A DNA stretch of 64,000 nt from NCBI RefSeq assembly GCF_030272615.1, contig NC_081408.1:402407889-402471888 (forward strand). Direction: 5' to 3'. Origin of the DNA: Cryptomeria japonica (taxonomy: Eukaryota > Streptophyta > Pinopsida > Cupressales > Cupressaceae). A program made the position numbers and the translations under genes. Position 1 is the first letter of the stretch, and the number at the start of each line of letters is the position of its first letter. Of this stretch, positions 13,514-22,914 are shown in pieces. The notes beneath the pieces are model-generated. The model did no database searches and was not told the DNA's origin. It saw only the letters and a list, made by a program, of their open reading frames with translations.

Positions 13514-13548
13514 GGGCCAGTAGCTCAGTGGTAGAGCACTATAGCAGC
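13514..13548 (+). ncRNA. tRNA-like sequence in TRIM LTR1, 5' part
   Basis: The acceptor strand GGGCCAG (13514-13520), a perfect Pol III A box TAGCTCAGTGG (13521-13531) and a D stem GCTC/GAGC are present. The sequence is cut in the anticodon loop by element D and resumes at 21511-21547 with a T arm, a perfect B box GGTTCGAGTCC (21526-21536) and the 3' acceptor strand CTGGTCC. The acceptor stem would pair at 7 of 7 positions counting one G-U. The anticodon stem pairs poorly, so it is tRNA-derived rather than a working tRNA gene. Confidence 0.75.
13544..13548. repeat. TSD of element D, left copy (GCAGC)
   Basis: Pairs with GCAGT at 21506-21510, one mismatch. The uninterrupted sister LTR2 has GCAGTG at this site, which confirms the insertion point. 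Confidence 0.75.
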
Positions 13549-15365
13549 TGATAGGGAGAAACTCAAAAATTGGCTCAAGTTGTGTGTTTGTAATCAATTT
13601 GGCTTGCAAGTTCCCTCAAAGGTAATTATTGAAGGTTTTTCCACTTGTTTAGGTACTGATTCTTTGATTTCTTTACTTCTCTATGCTTCATACCAACCCT
13701 GAGATCTTCCTACCATGTTAGTTCTTATCTTCATCCATACTTGCTCTCAAGACTCACAAAAGTGCAATTTTGCTTCTTAGCTCCAAACACCAAAATCTCT
13801 CACCAAGAGTTTCAGGAGGTCTAGGACATTGTCTAACATCTTATTAGGCTTATTTAAACTTGGTTTGGTGATCTATTCAATTGTCTTCTTACCCAATTTG
13901 AAGAAAAGCTCAAAACAGGGCTACAAGGAAAGAGCCCCAATTAGCCCTCCAAAACTACTAAAATGCTTATAACTCCACAAAATACCAAACCACTTCATGA
14001 AATCCTTGCATATATGGATACCTTTTATGGATATCTTTCAATTTTGTTCTATGAGGAGGTCTGACAAGACTGTACAACTGCTGTCCTATAAATGTGCCTA
14101 AAAACAAGGGTTTTCAAGGGTTTTGAGTCTTCAAACACCTTATCACCACTCCAAACTCTTCTTCAGCCCACCAAATATTTTGAGAAGGTCTATATCATCA
14201 TTATGAAGCCTTCCAACTTCCTTCCTTGCAATCATAAATACAAACACTTGATGTGCAACCAAGTTTCAAGAGGAAAAGTGCTCAAAAACCATTGTATTCA
14301 ACACTTTGGCTACTCAAACTGTATTTCTAACAAACTATTCATTGAAAAATTCTCCCATCTGGTTTAAAAGATTTTTCCAAACTTCATTCCACCTTAGGAA
14401 ACCGAAAATGAGGTCCACTTGGTGGGGGTTTGTAAAGAATCTTTGTTTTACACCATGAAAATTCACTAGCCGGGCTATAGGAGCTTGCCTAGTAAGCAAC
14501 AAAAACCATTTTATTTGTCATTGCCATAAACAAAAACTTGTATATACATGAAGGCTATGTACAAAAACTTGACTCTCAGAGGCCATGGAGAAAGAGTCAA
14601 AGAAAATCAAGTTGCTTCCATTGTTGAAGCCAAACCCTTACTCAACCGAGAACAAGGCTAAAACAAAATAATTTTGATAGAATGTTAAAACTTCACACCA
14701 GCACACAAACCCAGGTGAGAAAGATTTAACACAACATGGCACAACTGCCCAAATAAAAATAGTACAGCCAAATGCTTAGGAAGTACGGACTGCTATAGCA
14801 TATGGAGCAAAAATGGAAGAAAAGTGACAAAATTCTTAGTTTTTGTATTGAATTCTTCTTGTTTTCGAATGCCAACCTGATATAAAGTTGTGTTAGGCTT
14901 TAAATAGACACTCACCACCCAAATCATTCCTAGGTATGGACCAATAACCACCTTTTGCCTTATTTTTATAAATTTTCCAAAAATTGTCAAAATGTTGCTT
15001 GACAACTTTGACAAATTTTGGTATAATGAGCATTTTTTACTTGTGAGATGAATAGACTTAAATCTACCATGTGAAATGGTTTAATATAACCATACAAACA
15101 TATTTCAATTCCTAACAAGGATTTATAAGGCATTTTGACCATTTTTTCACATTTTGCCCATTCCAGGCTTACAAAGCATAAAAGGTCAAAAATTGACCAA
15201 AAACTCAAAAAACAACAAAACTAAGACACAAAGGACACTTAAACACACAAAACACACCCTTTGGACATAAAACAAGTCCATTATTCAATTGACACCAATC
15301 ATAGGCTATTTCAAACCAAAATTTGATGAAGTGCTTCATGAGCTTCACTAGGTGCTCCTATACCA
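13549..15365 (-). repeat. 3' LTR of element D
   Basis: Read on the plus strand it runs TGATAGGG...TATACCA, 1,817 bp, and is closely similar along its length to 19697-21505. The minus-strand LTR therefore begins TGG and ends CA. Small open frames inside (14092-14367, 14793-15208) recur in the other LTR copy and are non-coding passengers. Confidence 0.85.
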
Positions 15366-15380
15366 TACTCCCCCAAAGAC
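15366..15380 (-). other. Polypurine tract of element D
   Basis: On the minus strand TTTGGGGGAGTA immediately precedes the 3' LTR. This is the expected plus-strand primer, and it fixes the element's orientation. Confidence 0.75.
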
Positions 15381-15389
15381 AAAGAAGTC

Positions 15390-16020
15390 AAGTGACTCAA
15401 TTCGGAACCAATGAGGGATCAATTCCAAATTGAAGAAAGTCTGATTTAGGTACCCAAGTAGCCTCAGAGTCTGGTTTGTTCCTCCACTTGATCAAATGCT
15501 CCATATAGACTTGGTGTCTAGTTTTTTTGAGAATCCTAGAATCCAAAACTTTTTCAACTTGAGGCATGGGTGTAGAAGGAAGAGGTAGGTCTAAAAGTGA
15601 TTGGTGAACTTCTCAAACTCTCCCATCCTTCCTGGGAAGCTATCCTTTCTATGCAACCAAATCTTCAATATTGAAGATAGGAGACAATGCAACATCATTA
15701 GGCAAATCAACCTTATAAGCATTAGAGGCATACTTAGCCAAAACCTTACCGACCTATCCTCCTCATTTGTAGTTTTCTGGGAATTCCTTTTTGAAGTATG
15801 GACTTTGCACCATCACAAAGTCACCAACTAAAAATTTTACATCTTTCCTTGTTGCATCAACTCTAGCTTTGACCTTTTGTGAGGCATCTTGGAGAGCTTG
15901 CTTTACTTGATCATGAACCTCCTTCATAGACTGAGCTACACCATCAGCTTGACCACTTATTTGATGCACATTACCAAGGTTTCTTAGCTCCATAACACCC
16001 CTTGGGTGCATACCATACAC
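15390..16020 (-). pseudogene. Integrase C-terminus and chromodomain of element D
   Basis: The conceptual peptide 16020-15763 (85 residues) carries the gypsy integrase C-terminal signature, ending in a VGDFVMVQ-type motif. After stops it continues through a segment resembling YKVDLP...PIFNIEDL (about 15760-15640). A chromodomain follows at about 15570-15415, with a VEKVLDSR start, an HLIKWRN core and EATWVP. The aromatic/Trp positions typical of chromodomains (IKW, TW) are present. Chromodomains steer chromoviruses to heterochromatin. Stops lie between the segments, so the protein is broken. Confidence 0.75.
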
Positions 16021-16065
16021 TACCTCAAAAGGACTCTTACCAGTAGACCTGTTGACATTGTCATT

Positions 16066-16710
16066 CTAGGCAAACTCTTCTTGGTGAAGAATTTGATCCC
16101 AACTCTGTCCATACTCTTTTGTAAAACACCTTAAGAGGTTACCAAGTGTCCTATTGACCACCTCTGTTTGGCCATCAGTTTGGGGATGATAGGCTGAACC
16201 AAAAGACAAGTTAGTACCCAATCTTTTCCAAAGAGTTTTCCAAAAATGTCCAAGGAATTTGACATCTCTATCTGAAACAATACTAATAGGCAAACCATGG
16301 ATTCGAATAACCTCTTTAAAAAATAAATGTGCAATGTGACTAGCATCATGAGTAGTTTTGCAAGGAATAAAATGTGCTATTTTACTGAATCTATCAACAA
16401 CAATGAAAATGCTATTAAAACCAAGCTTTGTTTTGGGTAAACCAACCACAAAATCCATACTCACACATCCACATGGCCTTGTAGGAATGGGTAATGGCTG
16501 ATAAAGACTAGCATTGGTAGATGTGCCTTTTGCCTTTTGGCAAACCATACACTGCTCAACATACCTCCTGATATCCCTTTGCATTCTTGGCCAATAGAAG
16601 AAACATTGCACAAGTTCCAATGTCTTGTTTAGACCAAACCGACCACTTAAACACCCATTGTGCTTCTCTTGGATTATATTTTCCCTCATTGAGCCTTTGG
16701 GAACACACAA
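16066..16710 (-). pseudogene. Integrase zinc-binding and core domain of element D
   Basis: A 214-residue open stretch. An HHCC-type zinc domain (ending CMVCQKAK) leads into the catalytic core. The three acidic residues are visible: Asp in SMDFVVGLP, Asp in VSDRD and Glu in DGQTEVVNR, so the DDE triad is intact. The surrounding sequence is close to typical plant chromovirus integrase. The frame is broken from RT upstream and from the C-terminal domain downstream. Confidence 0.85.
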
Positions 16711-16865
16711 CTATCCACCTCTAAACAACAAACCATTTGCAAGGTAAAGTCAACATATTCACTATGAAAATGGTTTTGAAATTCTTGACAAACCTTGTAA
16801 ATGGCTGCAAAATCTTCATCATTTGGATACAAATCCTTGAAGCAATCAACTCCAATACTTTGAAT
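16711..16865 (-). other. RNase H-integrase spacer of element D, degraded
   Basis: Pol linker with stop codons between the RNase H peptide and the integrase zinc domain. Confidence 0.5.
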
Positions 16866-17508
16866 CTACACTTCTTGCACTGTTAGTAGCCTTCTACTCA
16901 AAGCATCTGCTACTTTATTACATTGTCCCTTTTTATGCTTAATGGAAAATGTATATGATTGCAAGTACTCAACCCATTTAACATGTCTGTGACTCAACTT
17001 ATCTTGTGAATTCAAAAAACTAAGAGCTTGATTATCTATGTAAACAACAAACTCTTTGGGCAGCAAATAATGCCTCCACTTTTCAAAGAGCTTGGACAAG
17101 AGCATACAATTCAAGATCATAGGATGAATACTTATTTTTTGCATCATTGAGCTTTTCACTAAAGAAAGCTACTGGTCTATTATCTTGACTCAAAATAGCA
17201 CCAACTACTATGTTACTTGCATCACATTCAATAGTGAACAACTTATTAAAACTAGGAAGAATGAGCACTAGTTGTGTAGCTACCTTTTGTTTCAAGAGTT
17301 CAAATCCCTTATTAGCCTCTTTGGTCCACTGAAACTTTGTCTTGACTCCACCTTTAATAGTATCTAGCATAGGTGCACAAATCTCACTGAATCCCCTGAT
17401 AAAATTCCTGTAGAACTGTGCCAAACCATGAAAGCTTCGCACTTCACTTGTTGTTTTTGGTGTTAGCCAATTGGTGATGGCTTCCACCTTTGATGTGTCC
17501 ATTTTCAA
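16866..17508 (-). pseudogene. RT thumb and RNase H of element D
   Basis: Two overlapping open pieces (17508-17083 and 17159-16866) encode the RT connection, with [12 protein letters not shown], then RNase H with [25 protein letters not shown], a YIDNQALSFL motif and the C-terminal KVADALSRR. RNase H acidic positions are present (D in ECDAS, E in DLELYA, D in VYIDNQ). A frameshift near 17100 separates the pieces. Confidence 0.85.
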
Positions 17509-17550
17509 GTCTCCACCTGAAACTACAAAACCAAGATAGAATAGTTCCTG

Positions 17551-18084
17551 CTATATAAATTCACACTTCTCCAAGTTTATTATTAGTTTCTCACCATACA
17601 ATTGTTGCAATACAAATTTGAGATGCTTTAGATGCTCATCTTTAGTTCTACTGAAAATCAAGATATCATCTAAGTATACAACAACAAATTTACCAATAAA
17701 ATCTTCAAGCACTTCATTCATGAGTCTCATGAATGTACTAGGAGCATTAGTGAGACCAAATGGCATAACAAGCCACTCATAAAGTCCTTCATTACTTTTG
17801 AAGGTTGTTTTCCACTCATCACCTTCCTTTATCCTAATCTGGTGGTAACCACTCTTGAGATCAATCTTCGTGAAAAACTTTGCACCTCCTAAGAAATCCA
17901 TAAAATCTTCAATCCTTGGGATACAGAATCTGTATCTGATAGTGATTTTTTTAATGGCTCTTGAATCTATGCATAGCCTCCATGTTCCTCCTTTCTTTGG
18001 TGCTAACACTGTAGGTACGACACAAGGACTTATGCTCTTTCTTATCAAACCTTGATCTAACAACTCTTGTATTTGTCTAGCCAC
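17551..18084 (-). pseudogene. Reverse transcriptase of element D
   Basis: A 177-residue open stretch carrying the RT fingers and palm: [42 protein letters not shown] and the catalytic [11 protein letters not shown] (YLDD). It is continuous with the protease linker upstream, separated by stops, and interrupted by a stop near 17545 before the RT thumb. Sequence style is chromoviral Ty3-gypsy. Confidence 0.9.
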
Positions 18085-18099
18085 TTCTTTATTCTATTT

Positions 18100-18753
18100 T
18101 GGGTTCATCTTATAGGCTTCTTTGGTGGGTAATGAGGCTCCTAGAATGAAGTCAATTTGATGGCTTATGGCTCTAGTAGGTGGTAGGGTTGTTGGTGCTC
18201 CATCACTTATGATTTATTTAATGTTGTCTAGTATTTTCTGCACTTCATGAGGTATTTGAACCTTCTTTTCTTTCTTTTCTTCCTTTGGTTTCACTATGAG
18301 AGCAAATCCCACTCCTTCACCCTCTTCAAGAGTGTTTATGAACTCTTTTTCACTTATCAACAAGGCATTTGAGTTTTTGGACTTGCTGCCCTCTCCTCCA
18401 TCATTTAAGGACTAAATTTTATATGTGACTCCATCTTTTTTAAAAGAATAAGAGTTCTTCTCACCATTATGAATGGCTTTTCTATCAAATTGCCATGGCC
18501 TACCCAGAATTAGGTGGAAAGCATCCATTGGGAGTATATCACACAAGATTTTATCCTTATAACCCCCTATTGTGAACACAACTCAAGCTTGTTCATTCAC
18601 CACCATATGCTACTCCTTGTTGAGCCAAGTGACCTTATATGGACTACTATGTGGAAATCTCTCCAATTTAAGTTTATTTGTTGTTTCCTCTGACACAATA
18701 TTATCTATTGACCCTGAATCTATCACCACTCTGCAAACCTTACTCATGATCTT
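18100..18753 (-). pseudogene. Aspartic protease and linker of element D
   Basis: Conceptual translation of the minus strand shows a retropepsin active site VVIDSGS (about 18735-18695) and, about 60 residues on, the LILGRPWQFD motif that precedes RT in gypsy polyproteins. A Lys/Glu-rich linker with several stops joins to RT. No open stretch is long here. Confidence 0.7.
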
Positions 18754-19692
18754 TCACTTGATTCTAAATAAAGATCTTCTTTGAGTTGGTTCCTCTTTGG
18801 TTGGCTCCTTGATCAAGACTCTTCTCATCATTAAAATTTCCCCATCTTCTGAAGCTAAACTCACTTCTTGTGCCTTACCGCTTGCTACATCTTCTTGCAC
18901 ATATGTCACTCTTCTTTCACCTCCTTGAGATGAAAAAGATTTCTCAGGGCATCTATAGGCGGGATGATCCAACTTTTGGCAATTGTAACACTTCGTGGTG
19001 GAGAAGTAGGACCCTCTTCCTGGTCCACTAGATCTACCTCTTCCTGGGTTGCTAGATCTCCTTCCTCTATAGCTTCTCTTTCTATTGGAATCCCCACTTT
19101 TCTCTATAAGTTTGGACTCTCCTTGGGACCTTTGATCAACTCCTCTTCCACCAAAATTGCCTCTATGGCTTCTACCATCTCTTCCCCTACCTCTACCTCT
19201 ATTTCTTTGTTCTTGCTTCTTCCTACTTTTCTCTTCCACTTTGAGTGCCAGTTGGTAGCATTTCTACACTGTATTGGGACACAACAAACTCAACTCTTAT
19301 TGTATATTCCATCTCAAGCCATTGAGATATCTTGCAACTTTTATGTTCTCATCTTCCACAACCTTTGACCTCAAATATAGTATTTGAAACTCCTTTGTAT
19401 AGCTGCTCACATCTAACTCCCTTTGCCTTAAATTATGCCTCTTCTTATGTAGTTGGATTTCATAATCATTTGGTATGTAGGTTTCTTTGATCTTAGACAC
19501 CATTCCCTTCCAGGTTGCTATAGGTTGTTTCCCCTCTTTTTCTCTCTCAACTTGAATGAACTTCCACCATGTTAAGGAAGCCCCTCTCAACATAGACTTA
19601 GATTTCTTCACCTTCTGGGCCTCTATCACCCCATCACATTCAAAGTGATTCTCCAGGTCTTCATTCCACCCCATGACTGAATCTGGATCCAT
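18754..19692 (-). pseudogene. Gag (capsid plus zinc knuckle) of element D, N-terminus missing
   Basis: Two open pieces. 19692-19297 (131 residues) holds the retrotransposon gag core: WNEDLENHFECDG, SLTWWKFIQ, LRQRELDVSSYT and ARYLNGLR. 19239-18754 holds an Arg/Gly-rich basic region followed by a CCHC zinc knuckle (KCYNCQKLDHPAYRCPE). The capsid piece starts at the LTR junction and lacks the N-terminal part normally found before this motif. The first Met (19692) is therefore an accident of the deletion, not a real start. A frame break lies between 19297 and 19239. Confidence 0.85.
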
Positions 19693-19696
19693 GACC

Positions 19697-21505
19697 GAAA
19701 CTCAAAAATTGGCTCAAGTTGTGTGTTTGTAATCAATTTGGCTTGCAACTTCCCTCAAAGGTAATTGTTGAATTTTTTTCCACTTTTTTAGGTACTTATT
19801 CTTTGATGTCTTTCCTTCTCTATGCTTCATACCAACCCTGAGATCTTCCTACCATGTTAGTTCTTATCTTCATCCATACTTGCTCTCAAGACTCACAAAA
19901 GTGCAACTTTGCTTCTTAGCTCCAAACACCAAAATATCTCACCAAGAGTTGTATGAGGTCTAGGAAATTTTCTAACATCTTATTAGGCTTATTTCAACTT
20001 GGTTTGGTGATCTATTCAATTGTCTTCTTACCCTATTTGAAGAAAATCTCAAAATAGGGCTACAAGGAAAGAGCCCCAATTAGCCTTCCAAAACTGCTAA
20101 AATGCTTATAACTCCACAAACTACCAAAAAACTTCATGAAACCCTTACATATCTAGATACCCTTTATGGATATCTTTCAATTTTTTTCTATGAAGAGGTC
20201 TGACAAGACCGTACAACTTCTGTCCTATAAATGTGCCTAAAAACAAGGGTTTTCAAGGGTTTTGAGTCTTCAAACACCTTATCACCATTCCAAACTCTTC
20301 TTCAGACCACCAAATATTTTGAGAAGGTCTATACCATCATTATTAATCCTTCCAACTTCCTTCCTTGCAAGCATAAATACAAACACTTGATGTGCAACCA
20401 ATTTTCAAGAGGAAAAGTGCTCAAAAACCCTTGTATTCAACACTTTGGCTACTCAAAATGCATTTCCAACAAACTATTCATTGAAACATCCTCCCATATG
20501 GTCTAAAATATTTTTACAAACTTCATTCCACCTTAGGAAACCAAAAATGAGGTTCACTTGATGGGGGTTTGCAAAGAAGCTTTGTTTTACACCATGAAAA
20601 TTCACTAGCCGAGCTATAGGAGCTCGCCTAGTAAGCAACAAAAACCATTTTATTTGTCATTGCCATGAAAAAAAAACTTGTATATACATGAAGGCTATGT
20701 AAAGCAACTTTACTCTCAGAGTCCATTGAGAAAAAGCCAAATAAAGTCAAGTTGCTTCCATTGTTGAAGCCAAACCCCTACTCAACCAAGAATAGGGCTA
20801 AAACAAAATAATTTTGATAAAATGTTAAAACTTCACAGCAGAACACAAACCCAGGTGAGAAATATTTAACACAACATGGCACAGCTGGCCAAATGAAAAC
20901 AATATAGACAAATGCTTAGGAAGTATGGACTGCTATAGCATATGGAGTAAAAATGCAAGAAAACTGACAAAATTCTTAGTTTTTGTATTGAATTCTTCTT
21001 GTTTTCGAATGCCAACCTGATAAAAAGTTGTGTGAGGCTTTAAATATACACTCACCACCCAAATCATGCCCAGGTACAGACCAATAACCACCTTTTGCCT
21101 TATTTTTATAAATTTTCCAAAAATTGTCAAAATGTTGCTTGACAACTTTGACAATTTTTGGTATAATGAATATTTTTTACTTGTGAGACAAATAGACTTA
21201 AATCTACCATTTGAAATGGTTTAATATAACCACACAAACATATTTCAATTCCTAACAAGGCTTTATAAGGCATTTTGACCATTTTTTCATATTTTGCCCA
21301 TTCCAGGCTTACAAAGAATAAAAGGTCAAAAATTGACCAAAAACTCAAAAAATAACAAAACTAAGACACAAAGGACACTTAAACACACAAAAAACACCCT
21401 TTGGACATACAAAAAGTCCATTATTCAATTGATACCAATCATAGGCCATTTCAAACCAAAATTTGATGAAGTGCTCCATGAGCTTCACTAAGTGCTCCTG
21501 CACCA
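19697..21505 (-). repeat. 5' LTR of element D, inner edge deleted
   Basis: Matches 13558-15365 throughout and ends TGCACCA. The last 9 bp of the minus-strand LTR, the primer-binding site and the gag start are missing at the inner edge (19693-19697), where LTR sequence joins gag. Confidence 0.85.
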
Positions 21506-21510
21506 GCAGT

Positions 21511-21547
21511 GTATGGAAGGTCTTAGGTTCGAGTCCTAGCTGGTCCA
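21511..21547 (+). ncRNA. tRNA-like sequence in TRIM LTR1, 3' part
   Basis: Continuation of 13514-13548 after element D. It holds the variable segment, the T arm with a perfect B box GGTTCGAGTCC (21526-21536), the 3' acceptor strand CTGGTCC and discriminator A. Confidence 0.75.
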
Positions 21548-21557
21548 TGTCTCAACA

Positions 21558-21570
21558 TGGTATCAGAGCC
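21558..21570 (+). other. Primer-binding site of the TRIM
   Basis: TGGTATCAGAGCC directly follows LTR1 (ending CAACA). It is complementary to the 3' end of plant initiator tRNA-Met, the commonest primer of plant TRIM and copia elements. Confidence 0.9.
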
Positions 21571-21621
21571 AAGTCTAGGATAGGATCCCCAATCACACAA
21601 GAGGTGTGTCTTAAGGAGGGG

Positions 21622-21756
21622 TGTTGGTGTTGGAAATAAGCCACACCTGGACCGACGATGGACTAGTCCAAGCAGGGCTAGTAGCTCAATGGTGGAGCAC
21701 TCCAGCAGTGTATGGAAGGTCCTAGGTTTGATTCCTAGCTATTCCATGTCTCAAAA
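21622..21756 (+). repeat. LTR2 of the TRIM
   Basis: 135 bp, the same length as the reconstructed LTR1, preceded by a purine tract (AAGGAGGGG, 21613-21621). It ends CAAAA where LTR1 has CAACA. Confidence 0.85.
21675..21746 (+). ncRNA. Intact tRNA-like sequence within TRIM LTR2
   Basis: 72 nt with tRNA spacing: acceptor 7 nt, D stem GCTC/GAGC (21684-21687/21695-21698), 17-nt anticodon arm, 5-nt variable loop, T stem CTAGG/CCTAG (21722-21726/21734-21738), acceptor and A. The A box TAGCTCAATGG is perfect; the B box GGTTTGATTCC has one C-to-T change. The anticodon position would read AGT (Thr), but base 33 is C and the anticodon stem has only one or two good pairs. This is a tRNA-derived Pol III promoter module, not a functional tRNA. 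Confidence 0.7.
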
Positions 21757-21851
21757 AGGAATACATATATCCTATCATTTTATGGGACATATTTCTTGAT
21801 TGTTATGTGAAACAATGCTCAAAATCGCATTGTCTCAAGGAGGGGCAAAAT
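21757..21851 (+). other. Element 3' end with polypurine tract
   Basis: A purine tract AAGGAGGGGCAAAA (about 21838-21851) precedes TGTAGGCATC at 21852. This is the layout of internal sequence, polypurine tract and 3' LTR on the plus strand. The body of that element is not recognisable upstream. Confidence 0.45.
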
Positions 21852-22730
21852 GTAGGCATCTAAAATTGGTTAATGCTTGCGGTGTAATACTGTAACATGT
21901 TTTTGTGACTATAATTTAGGTTTTTCATGTCTTATTGTCATTTCTTCTATGTCACACATTTGATCTTTGATCATTTTTCAACATCATGTCATTCTTCTGC
22001 ATTCTTTTCTCATTCGATTCTAATTCTCTCGTATTTGAATTAGGTCTTGTCATTGTCAATTTTGAGTCTCAATCAGTGGTCATGATCAATTTGTCATGTC
22101 AATTGGACATCATTGTAACCCTAATCAATGTCAATTAGGGGTTTGTCCTAAGTCTCTTGTCATTTGTAATATCAATCATCTTCGATCATATTTAGTTATT
22201 TTCAATTATTTATCAATCAATTTGGATCCCTTTCAATCTTCAATCATTGGCTTCTTTATCAATTTTGATCAATTCATCATCGATAATTTGTCATTCAATC
22301 TTCATCAAACCAACCCTTTTGTCAATCTTTTATCGATTTGTCATCGATCTCAATCAATCAACAATCTTCATCAATTTTGGATCAATCAGTCATTGATCTT
22401 TTATCAATTATCTTTTATCAATGTAGTCCTTTTTGTTGGTGTAAATAATTATTCATCATGGATATTATTACACTATACTTAAGTTTACTTAGGTACATGC
22501 ATTTAATAGTAGTTTGGGTATGAGACACTTGGGTGTTTGTGCCACATTGGGATAGTGTGTGTAGGAGAATTTCCACCTTTTATGGTGTTGATCTTATCTT
22601 GTTGTTACATTCCACCTCATGTGGAATATTATATTGTCTCCTACCTACCCACACCTATTTCCTACCTACCCTTATTTCTTATTGAGCCACTTATCATGTT
22701 TGTGTGCTCACACATCCATATAGCCTTGCC

Positions 22731-22738
22731 TATATAAG
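22731..22738 (+). promoter_or_regulatory. TATA box in LTR (TATATAAG)
   Basis: Present in both LTRs of the 22434-24636 element (also near 24464). Likely its Pol II promoter. Confidence 0.55.
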
Positions 22739-22900
22739 CAGGCTCATCTACATTGTTTGTATGGGCAATCATTGAACATCTTGTAATGATCCAGTTGATC
22801 ACATTTTGCATCTTGATAGAATATAGTTTATTCCTATCATCTATTTTGTTCTCTCTTATTTGTGCTTTTCATTGCCTCTAGATCTTGGCAAAATCTCACA

Positions 22901-22914
22901 TGGTATCAGAGCCA
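22901..22914 (+). other. Primer-binding site (initiator tRNA-Met)
   Basis: TGGTATCAGAGCCA directly follows the LTR end CTCACA. Confidence 0.9.

Larger units (their letters stand above)
13549..21505 (-). mobile_element. Ty3-gypsy chromovirus, element D
   Basis: A 7.96-kb LTR retrotransposon on the minus strand, inserted in the TRIM LTR. It has two LTRs of about 1.8 kb, a polypurine tract, gag with zinc knuckle, aspartic protease, reverse transcriptase, RNase H, integrase and a chromodomain, in that order from right to left. PR-RT-RH-INT order plus a C-terminal chromodomain defines the chromoviruses. The 5' LTR abuts mid-gag sequence, with no primer-binding site or gag N-terminus, so it is deleted and non-autonomous. 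Several stops and frame breaks interrupt pol. Confidence 0.9.
13461..21756 (+). mobile_element. TRIM with tRNA-like LTRs, split by element D
   Basis: After removing element D (13549-21505) and one TSD copy, this is a 334-bp element: LTR1 (13461-13548 plus 21511-21557, 135 bp), internal (21558-21621, 64 bp) and LTR2 (21622-21756, 135 bp). The internal part starts with TGGTATCAGAGCC, the primer-binding site for initiator tRNA-Met, and ends in a purine tract (21613-21621). LTRs run TGTTGG...CAACA; LTR1 base 2 and LTR2's last C are mutated. Flanks GGGAA (13456-13460) and AGGAA (21757-21761) form a 5-bp TSD with one mismatch. By eye the LTRs differ at about 20 positions. Size and layout match terminal-repeat retrotransposons in miniature. 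Each LTR contains a 72-nt tRNA-like sequence. No coding capacity. Confidence 0.85.

Noticed and set aside
14092-14367. 91-codon ORF repeated at 20231-20506
   Set aside because: It repeats because it lies in both LTRs of element D; no protein signature.
18964-19368. Plus-strand ORF of 134 codons
   Set aside because: It is the mirror of the Arg/Gly-rich gag coding on the minus strand; composition is forced by it.
21675-21746. A genuine nuclear tRNA-Thr(AGU) gene
   Set aside because: Acceptor, D and T arms fit, but the anticodon stem pairs badly, base 33 is C instead of T, and the unit lies inside two matching LTRs.
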